This document shows positions 56,819-64,000 of a stretch of 64,000 nt of DNA, one piece after another. Position 1 is the first letter of the stretch. Every line of letters begins with the position of its first letter. The stretch covers positions 310,001 through 374,000 of the forward strand of contig JADLZK010004634.1 of the NCBI GenBank assembly GCA_015847255.1, given 5' to 3'. Source of the DNA: Hyparrhenia diplandra. Lineage: Eukaryota; Streptophyta; Magnoliopsida; Poales; Poaceae. A program made the position numbers and the translations under genes. The notes under the pieces were generated by a model. That model saw nothing but the letters and a program-made list of their open reading frames with translations. It was not told where the DNA came from and did no database searches.

Positions 56819-58500
56819 ATGGTTCGTAAGAGGATTCGCCGTGGTGCTGACCTTGAGTCGGATGATGAGGATCTTTGCTTCTCGACCTCCTCCCAAGCGT
56901 GGGAAGCGGTGGATAGTGCGGTGCTGCCGCACCGGCCCAAGGTGCCACCGGCCGTCGCAAGGCTCTTGTCCGCAAGATTGCTCTCGATTTGGATTTGCCC
57001 AATGAGGATGTTGAGTTGGTTCTGTGATGAGAAAATCTATACATCCATTGGGGGCTTTCGGTCTTGTAATCCTTTCTTTCACCCACCTAAACCTAAGGAC
57101 TACAACCATTTGTAAGGGACAAGTTTTTGATCAAAGGTTTGTCAGTCCTGATGAGGTTGATGTTGTTGAGAACCTTGATGCTCGGTTTGCCACCCCTTTT
57201 CAGCTGGACTTTTACAACTCGTTATTCTACCTAAGTCTCGGCCCGGGTGGTACGCCAAGTATATTGATTGGGACCATTGTGTCAACCTCGATGATCCTGA
57301 AATGACCAAGGCACTTGCTATCTTGGAAAGGCACAATTTCAAGCACATCATCACTATGCAGTATCCATGGAACAATGAGGTCATTGCCCAGTTCTTTGCT
57401 TCTGATGCGGTATGAGGATCCTACGGACACGAACATGGCATTGTGCACTTCTCCACACAAGGTCAGCATTATGGTGTCTCCTATCCTAGATTTGCCAAGA
57501 TTCTTGGATTTGATCTTGATGACCTTGACAAGCCTTGGCTTGATTGCACACCTCATCACACCATTGATATATCTTTTTGCTTACTATCGTGGTGCCACTA
57601 TGAAAAAATTTTATACCACCAACAAAATGAGAATGCTTTATCGCTACATTAATTTGTTGGTGAGGCAAACTTTGGTCCCTAAGATTGGTGGTGCTCTTTG
57701 CAATTTTCTCTTCTATGGGTCCTTTCTTGGCTGCTCTCAAGGAGGATAAAGAAGACTCGTTCGGTGCTTTTGGCTTCCTTCTTAAGCGGTCGGTCGACCT
57801 CTTATGATCCTAAGAAGTCTTGTTCTCATGCTCCATATATCATGAAGATGATTGAGATAGTCACTAAGAAGGAGTTCATCAAAGAAATGTGTCATGAGCC
57901 ATATCGACCTGTGAGGATTGATGTGATGGCAACGAAGAGAGGCCGCAAGCCACGACAGCCTCCACCTCAGTCTGAGCCTTTGCTTTCTAGTCTTTGCGGC
58001 CAGCCTAGTCCTCTGCACGATCAAGCTTTTGTCATGAGGGCTATCCGGTCAGTGTTTGGGATGTGCATGGCCACCAGTGAGGCCATCAGAGAGCACCGGC
58101 AAGATTGTCGGGAGGAGCTCCACCTTGGCGAGGTCGCAAGGCGATAGCCATGCGGCGGTGTGTGCGGTTGTCCCGGTTCGCTCTCTACCTCCAGCACCTC
58201 CGCAGCCTGCTTGGTTCCACCCCGCCAGATTTAAGCGGTCTTTGTGCAGCCCTAGTCCTTTGAGCAGTCCCAGCGGCCTCGTTTGGTCCTCATGAGCAGC
58301 CAGTCCCTCGTCCCAAGCACGCCGGGGTGTAGGTGCTAGCTCGTCCTACGGATGGGCTGCGGCTACCTATGGGTTAGCAAGTTTCTTCTTCGACCCTGCC
58401 TTTGACGCTCTCTACCCCGCCAATTCCCCTTCAACCTTTGGTGGCCATGAGACAGGTGCGATCCACGAGGATGACGACGTCGACCAGGACAAGTGAAGCA
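56819..58500 (+). pseudogene. Retroelement protein with Transposase_32-like domain, broken
   Basis: Starts MVRKRIRRGADLESDDED at 56819. The next parts lie in changing frames: KGQVFDQRFVSPDEVDVVENLD (57110-57180), LERHNFKHIITMQYPWNNEVIAQFFASD (57320-57410), HFSTQGQHYGVSYPRFAKILGFDLDDLDKPW (57443-57540) and a C-terminus at 57698-58147. This order is that of the plant transposon protein domain found in many grass retroelements. Downstream, 58530-58560 reads TTGGTGCTTGATGCCAAAGG then a purine run, like a polypurine-tract region of such elements. LTRs were not identified. The element class is inferred. Confidence 0.6.
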
Positions 58501-59089
58501 TTTCTTCGTCGACATCTTTCTTTTTGGTGCTTGATGCCAAAGGGAGAGAACTTTTGTGGTCGTCTCATTTATCTATGATATTTTATGTATGGACCTTGGA
58601 CTTGTTTAATGATCATTATCTCTAGTTGGACTTATATTTATATTATGGGCTTCTAAGACTATTGTGATAAACTATGTGATTGCTAGTTGGAACTTTATGG
58701 TCGTAAGGATATTTTTGTGTTAGTGTGCTTATTGGATATCATTTGTGATTGTGTATCTTTCATTTATTTGTTGGGTGGTATACATTTCATATGCATCATG
58801 GTTATTTATGTGACACCTTTGCACACTCACGAAAGCATGTATATGGTTTGTTCTTAGCACTTTCACTAAAATTGTGCATATGTGGCCTCTTATGTCAAAT
58901 TATTGATCCAAAACACATATGCACATATTTAGAGGGAGCTTGTCATATATATGTTGACACCTAAATTAGTCCTATGCTAAATTTGGAATGAGCAAAGTAT
59001 AAGGGAATGAATGGCCATCATTTATGCATGGACAACACCATTTTATATGAACAAAAAACGTGTTAAATGTGTCCTTTTTAGACCAAAGG
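58501..59089. other. 3' part of the retroelement and AT-rich spacer
   Basis: Contains the ATGCCAAAGGGAGAGAACTTT motif near 58535-58555. The rest is AT-rich without genes. Confidence 0.4.
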
Positions 59090-61200
59090 TATTCACCCGG
59101 CTTTATTGAAAGCTTAACGAACACCCATAGGCCTTGACCTGGGGTTACCAGTTTTACAGGACATTTGCACTCAAAAGTCTTTGCACCAAAAGTAAATCAA
59201 GATCTACCATAACTCTACCTCAAAAGCATACTAGAACAAACCCAGAAAATATATCACCCTACTTTGCGTCACAACGGCAAGCACCACAGAACATCTAGAC
59301 CTACTTTGCGGCACGAAGGCACGCACCACAACACATCCCAGTATCCAAAATAACCTTAAAGGATTGCATGGTTTCAAAGAATGCCAACAAGAAAACTTTT
59401 CCTCATGGAGCATTTGACGACAAGAGCTAAAACATTTCTTCTGCCACCGGTTTCATCTTGGTCTTTAGGAGAGGCTTCCACGTCTTGATCAGCAACATTG
59501 TTTTGTAGACAATCCCTTTGGGAGACGACACCAGCTTCTTGTTGATCGCCATGTTGTTGTGTGTTTTCCATATAGTACACAGCGCCCCTGCACATATGAA
59601 CATGGTTACTTCTTCCTTAACTCTATAACAATCCTCTAGAAATTGCTGAAGGAAGTCAATACTTGAGACTGGAGATTGTTGCCATCCTAGTGATATTCTC
59701 AGAAAGGTCCAGGGATTTCACAACAGAAGCAGTCTTCTGAACCCGGCCAATTTTTCTTTTTCAACTGAACCCCAGATTGAATGCTATCATGCATAGCCAT
59801 CCATATAAAGATCTTGACTTTTAATGGGATAGTACATTTCCATAGATTGATCATTTGTCCTCAACTCCTCCTGTTGTCATGAATTTGTACAACGATTTTA
59901 CAGAACACTGTTTTGATTGTTCTAAGGCCCAAATCATCTTGTCTCTGCCTTCCTCAAGGGTGATCTCATCTAATAACTCTATAAGATCTGTCCATTCTTA
60001 CGCTAGGATACCATTTAGCTGTCTTCTAAGTGGAATAAACCATCCATCTTCGTTAGCACCTTAGCTACCTCGATATTTTGATTCATAGCTACCTGAAATA
60101 AATGGGGAACCTTATACACAAAGGACAACCTTCTATCCAAACATCCATCCAATATCTAGTCTGTTGTCCACTATGTATCTACATCACTCTTCCCATACAA
60201 AACCATTTTTGATATCCAATAGTGATTTTAAGGCGAGATCCTTTCTTGTTTCTAATTTGAAATATGCTTTTCTCGTCGGGGTATTTCTTCCTCAAAATAG
60301 AACAACAAAGATTGTCATCCTCTCTTTCTAATTTGTCAATCCATTTAGCCATAAGACATGTATTCATAACTCTAACATCTAGAAAACCCAATCCCCCAAA
60401 ATTATTGGGTCATTAAGGGCTTCCCACTTTATCATGTGATACTTCTTTTTATTACCGGTGCCTTGCCAAAAGAATCTAGATCTGTGTGTGTCAAGGTTTT
60501 GGAAGTTGCCTTCATATAATTGGTAGACACCCATGGTGTACTTTGGAATACTTGATAAACAGAATTCAATTAACATTGATCTCCCTCCTTTGGACAGATA
60601 GATATTCACATTGCCATGTACTCAATCTCTTTGTTGTCTTATCACTAACATAGCTAGGATAATTGGGCTTTTGTAATATTGTGGTTACTGACAGGTAGTC
60701 CTAGGTATTTCATTGGAAACACAACTGATTTACATTGTAATATCTCTAGTGCTTGTTCTTTGCTGAGCTTCATCTATGCTCATTGTAAACATTTCACTTT
60801 TATCAAAATTTATCTTCATTCTAGACATTGCTTCAAAGCAGTTCAGTATCATCTTGACTCTTTGTAGGTTCTCAATATCATATCTCAAAAATATTACAAT
60901 ATCATCTGCATACTGTAGATGGGTTAATCCCCCATCTACTAAATGAGGAACCACTCTATGAATAATGCCACCATTGCTAGCTCTAGTTAACATTCTGGAT
61001 AAAGCATCTACTACCATGTTAAACAATAGTGGAGATAGTCGGTCTCCTCGTCCAAAGCTTCTGAAATATTCCCCAACTCGGCTTATTATCGGAAGCTTGC
61101 CCAACCGGCTGATTGCTCGGCTCGCTCGGCGCAGCCAAGGCTCCAGTCTAGGTTCCTTCGGTACGAATCTTTTAAGCCTAGTTAGTCCATGATGACACAA
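59090..61200 (-). mobile_element. LINE, minus strand, degenerate
   Basis: Reverse transcriptase pieces read downwards from 61200: DRLSPLLFNMVVDALSRML and the catalytic YADD in HLQYADDIVIFL (60730-61060), LSKGGRSMLIEFCLSSIP and HRSRFFWQGTG (60379-60609), then GFLDVRVMNTCLMAKWIDKL and RKKYPDEKSIFQI (60179-60391). The zf-RVT region should lie near 59400-59650 but is too worn to read. Several frame changes. The sequence upstream of DRLSP (about 61080-61200) does not look like LINE and may be another insertion. Confidence 0.78.
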
Positions 61201-62400
61201 TAATTATCAAATAGAAATGAAAAGTGCTTCGTTTCCAAACCCAAAATATTTCACCAACTAAACACCCCTTTGGCTTCTAGTTGCACGGGCCACCAGCTAG
61301 CACCGGACCCACCAGTCACCATATGTCCAGGTACGTTGAACCGGTCAGCAACCCACCGCACCGCCCTCTTGGGTCTTAACTTGGGTCTTAATTGAACTGC
61401 CTCGCCAAAGCTAGGCCGAACCAGTGCCAAGTTTGGCGCGCCGCACTAAGCCTGGCTCGGTCGGGCTCCGGCTTTTGCAGGTTGTGGTGCAGTGTGGGCC
61501 GTGTTCCAGGTGGTTGATAGCCCAGGTTTGATTTTTGTTGGGCCCTCCTCCATTGGGTTGAGAGATGTATTACTTTACGCTTTCCCGAATAGCGCCTTTT
61601 TGGTATTTTCTTACTTGTTTTTTGGGAATAAAATCTTGCAATGACATAATTCTCCAATACAAGTAGAACTATGTCAATAATAAAGGTATATGAGTTTAAG
61701 TTGCCTAGTTTACTATCTATTTGGTAACAAGTTGACGGTAAAAATGTGTCGTTCTTGACCGTCAACATAGGGCTCCTCCATATCTGGGAGACGGCGGGCA
61801 TTCCCGGCGCCGTTGATGGTCGGTGACGGACTTCATTGATGCGGTTGGAGTGCTTAAATGACTATAAGGTTGCAAGGGTCTCGTCATGAAGTACTTTACA
61901 GGCTCCACCTTGGAGACGAGGGTCACATTCCCGCTCTTATCCCCGTTCATGATCCCCGGGGCAGTCTCCCTCATCACTCAATCGATGACCTTCATTTACA
62001 CGAGTACAGAAAATGAATATAAGTTAAGACCTTCCTATTGGATCTTTTTATTTTAGGAAGCTGGGATGAAATGAGAGGAAAGATCCTAGCATTTCAAGTT
62101 AAGAGGTGGACTCCTGTTGTTTGTCATTTTCGGTTTTATAGGGGCTTCTGTGCACTTTTGCCAGGACAATCTTCTCTGTATCCGGTATGTTCATATATGT
62201 ATGTGTATATGCGTATTTGTACATTTTCCTTACGTATTAATACAGATAAGTTCTATCAAAAAAAAAAGTAGGGTGGTTCGTTGGCTTGTTGGGTGAGCTG
62301 GATAGGTTACTGGGCTAGCTGTAGCTGACTGGCTGGGGCATAGTTATTTGCAGCACTGGGCTCTAAACAGTCGCACCCACCTATCACCCAATATATATAA
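61201..62400. other. Intergenic; possible retroposon tail
   Basis: No gene recognised. 62020-62270 ends with ATCAAAAAAAAAA at about 62257-62268 and may be the 3' end of a plus-strand non-LTR element. 62392-62400 is the left target copy of the next element. Confidence 0.4.
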
Positions 62401-62807
62401 GAGTTACTTTCACAAAATTACGATTTTTGGGTTCAATTTCAGAAAACTACGACTACTTGCAACCCTGGGCCCTTGTAACACAAAACTACGAGTACTTGCA
62501 TTTTTTTTTTTTTTTTTTTTTGAAAGGATAATACTTGCACCCATGTAACACAAAACTACAACTTTTTAAGCCTAGTCCTACCTGTCCACACATTTCAGCA
62601 AAATGAAATTGTGTGGCTGATAGGTGGGACCATGCCAAAAAGTCAGTAGTTTTGTATTATAAGGGTGCAGATAGTCATAGTTTTCTAAAATTGAGCTCAA
62701 AAGTCATAGTATTATAAGGGTGCAGATAGTCATAGTTTTCAAACATTGAGCTCAAAGGTTATTATGTTACAAGGGTGCAAGTATTCGTAGTCATGTGAAA
62801 TTATCTC
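62401..62807. mobile_element. Mutator-type MITE, 407 bp, 9-bp target duplication
   Basis: Ends GAGTTACTTTCACA and, inverted, GAGATAATTTCACA, with inverted similarity continuing inward (ACTACGACTACTTGCA against its complement). TATATATAA flanks it at 62392-62400 and 62808-62816. The target is itself a simple AT word, so the duplication is a little less certain than for the larger MULE. A T run lies inside at about 62501-62521. Confidence 0.8.
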
Positions 62808-62906
62808 TATATATAAACGGCCAGCAGCCCTTCGAATACATGACAGCCTTAAGATACAGTAACAGTTTGCTCCTTGAATCAGATAGACGAAGAGTCCTAC
62901 CAATTA

Positions 62907-63048
62907 CTCTCTCCATTCCAAAATGTACTTTGGCTTTTCAAAATTCATTTCTTTTACTATATATCTAGACATGGCTTATAACTAGGTGCATAGCAAAATT
63001 TATATATCTAGAAAAACCAAAGTGAACTATAATTTAAAACGGATGGAG
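62907..63048. mobile_element. Small Stowaway MITE, 142 bp, TA target duplication
   Basis: Ends CTCTCTCCATTCCAAAATG and AAAACGGATGGAG, flanked by TA at 62905-62906 and 63049-63050. Confidence 0.85.
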
Positions 63049-63058
63049 TATATAGACA

Positions 63059-63345
63059 GAACGTATCCTATATAACCCACCTTCGTGTGCAACCTATGCA
63101 ACCAGCAATTAAGGCCACAAGATCTAAATCCAACATATGTATCCAGGTGGAAGGATTTAAGTGAAAAAAATCCTAGACATTGGATCCAGATTCTGTGGCC
63201 TTAATTGATGGTGGTGGCACACGAAGCTGAGTTACAGGTGGAAGGATTTAAATGAAAAAAATCCTAGACATTGTATCCAGATTCTGTGGCCTTAATTGAT
63301 GGTTACATTGGTGGCACACGAAGCTGAGTTACACAGGATATGTTA
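63059..63345. repeat. Foldback repeat with tandemly duplicated right arm
   Basis: The left arm (TATCC, CTTCGTGTGCAACC, CAGCAATTAAGGCCAC, up to about 63140) pairs with the reverse complement of the right arm (GTGGCCTTAATTGATGG, GGCACACGAAGCTGAG, GGATA). A unit of about 90 bases starting CAGGTGGAAGGATTTAA is present twice (from about 63146 and 63236). No clear target duplication. The transcript could form a long hairpin. Confidence 0.7.
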
Positions 63346-64000
63346 CCGTATATAGATAAGGCAAGCTGCAAAGCCATCCCAGACTATACAAAAATGCTTC
63401 AAGCAAGGTTGCTAGACTTACGCTGCATCCTACCATGCAGTATCAAGTTTGTGCTTCTGCCATGCTGCTAGAATCAGTTACTCCGTGAATTATTTGATGA
63501 CAACATAGCTTATGTGATTTAGAATGATGCTGTCACAATGCAACAGGCATACGTGACCACGCATACTTAAAGAATTATTCCCTAATGTCGTATATTTATT
63601 TCCACGCAAAATCTAGCAAGGCCAAACACTAGTCCAACATTGACGAACCGAGTGGATATTTATTTACGCCGATGCAGTTATTTTTAACCTAACATACAGG
63701 AAGTTTATCACCTGATGAGGGATTATAGAGGAAGACACATCTGTTAGCAAAGCAAAACAAATGACAGAACTTTTTTTTGTGGCTCAAATTAGTGTTCAAC
63801 GTAATAAATACTAGCATAACTAATACTGGTAGCATATGGTAAATTATAGTAGTTGCGTAATAGTGAATTTCCAGCCAACCCATATTTAAACACTCATCTC
63901 TTGTATGTCTCATTAGTAAAATAATTAGTAGTCACAACAAGCTCTAGTTCCAATCACCAGCCTCCTGGAGAACCATACGAGATAACAAGCTTCAATTACA
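63346..64000. other. Intergenic; nothing recognised
   Basis: AT-rich, short frames only, no repeat or gene seen up to the window end. Confidence 0.5.

Noticed and set aside
1..64000. CRISPR array, bacterial operon, organelle insertion or rRNA genes
   Set aside because: No regularly spaced repeats, no polycistronic gene runs, and no organellar or rRNA sequence was recognised on reading both strands.

Overview
The window is nuclear DNA of a grass (Poaceae). The signs are intron-bearing plant genes with very GC-rich coding sequence, grass-type Stowaway and Tourist MITEs, L1-type LINEs, Copia elements, and plant-only gene families (early nodulin-like phytocyanin, plant LEA_2/NDR1-like, WAV3-like RING/vWA ligase). 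No prokaryotic operon, CRISPR array or tRNA/rRNA gene is visible. The species cannot be fixed from the sequence alone.

Layout. 1-2035: 3' part of a decayed LINE. 2691-7841: complete but frame-broken Copia element, minus strand, with perfect 5-bp target duplication. 8578-9246: RING-H2 E3 ligase gene (minus). 9718-11979: two Stowaway MITEs and GC-rich unassigned DNA. 12221-15547: non-autonomous MULE with a perfect 9-bp target duplication. 15883-19173: non-autonomous LTR retrotransposon with a perfect 5-bp target duplication. 19446-20212: second copy of the RING gene, so the two RING genes are a segmental duplication pushed apart by transposons. 21853-22175: Tourist MITE. 24065-24841: two-exon early nodulin-like protein. 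25848-27266: Lung-7-TM (GPR107-like) receptor gene with two frame changes. 27696-34847: tandem array of four LEA_2/NDR1-like genes on the minus strand (two intact, two broken), with intervening SINE, LINE and repeats. 35270-38300: degenerate hAT transposon. 38655-39466: a fifth, divergent, frame-broken LEA_2-like gene on the plus strand. 40349-44366: two-exon WAV3-like RING/vWA E3 ligase (minus). 44367-50560: mostly gene-free. 50570-54218: LINE fragments, a tau-class glutathione S-transferase remnant and a Stowaway. 56819-58500: decayed retroelement with a Transposase_32-like protein. 59090-61200: degenerate minus-strand LINE. 62401-63345: three MITE-type elements in a row.

How it works together. 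The genes do not form one pathway. Two themes stand out. One is local gene amplification: a RING pair and a LEA_2 array whose copies share promoters as well as coding sequence. The other is transposon traffic that dates and separates the copies. A third pattern is technical or evolutionary: most low-copy genes here carry single-base frame changes, mostly in G/C runs, while their domains stay otherwise intact. That pattern needs to be resolved (assembly error or recent decay) before any of these genes is called a pseudogene.
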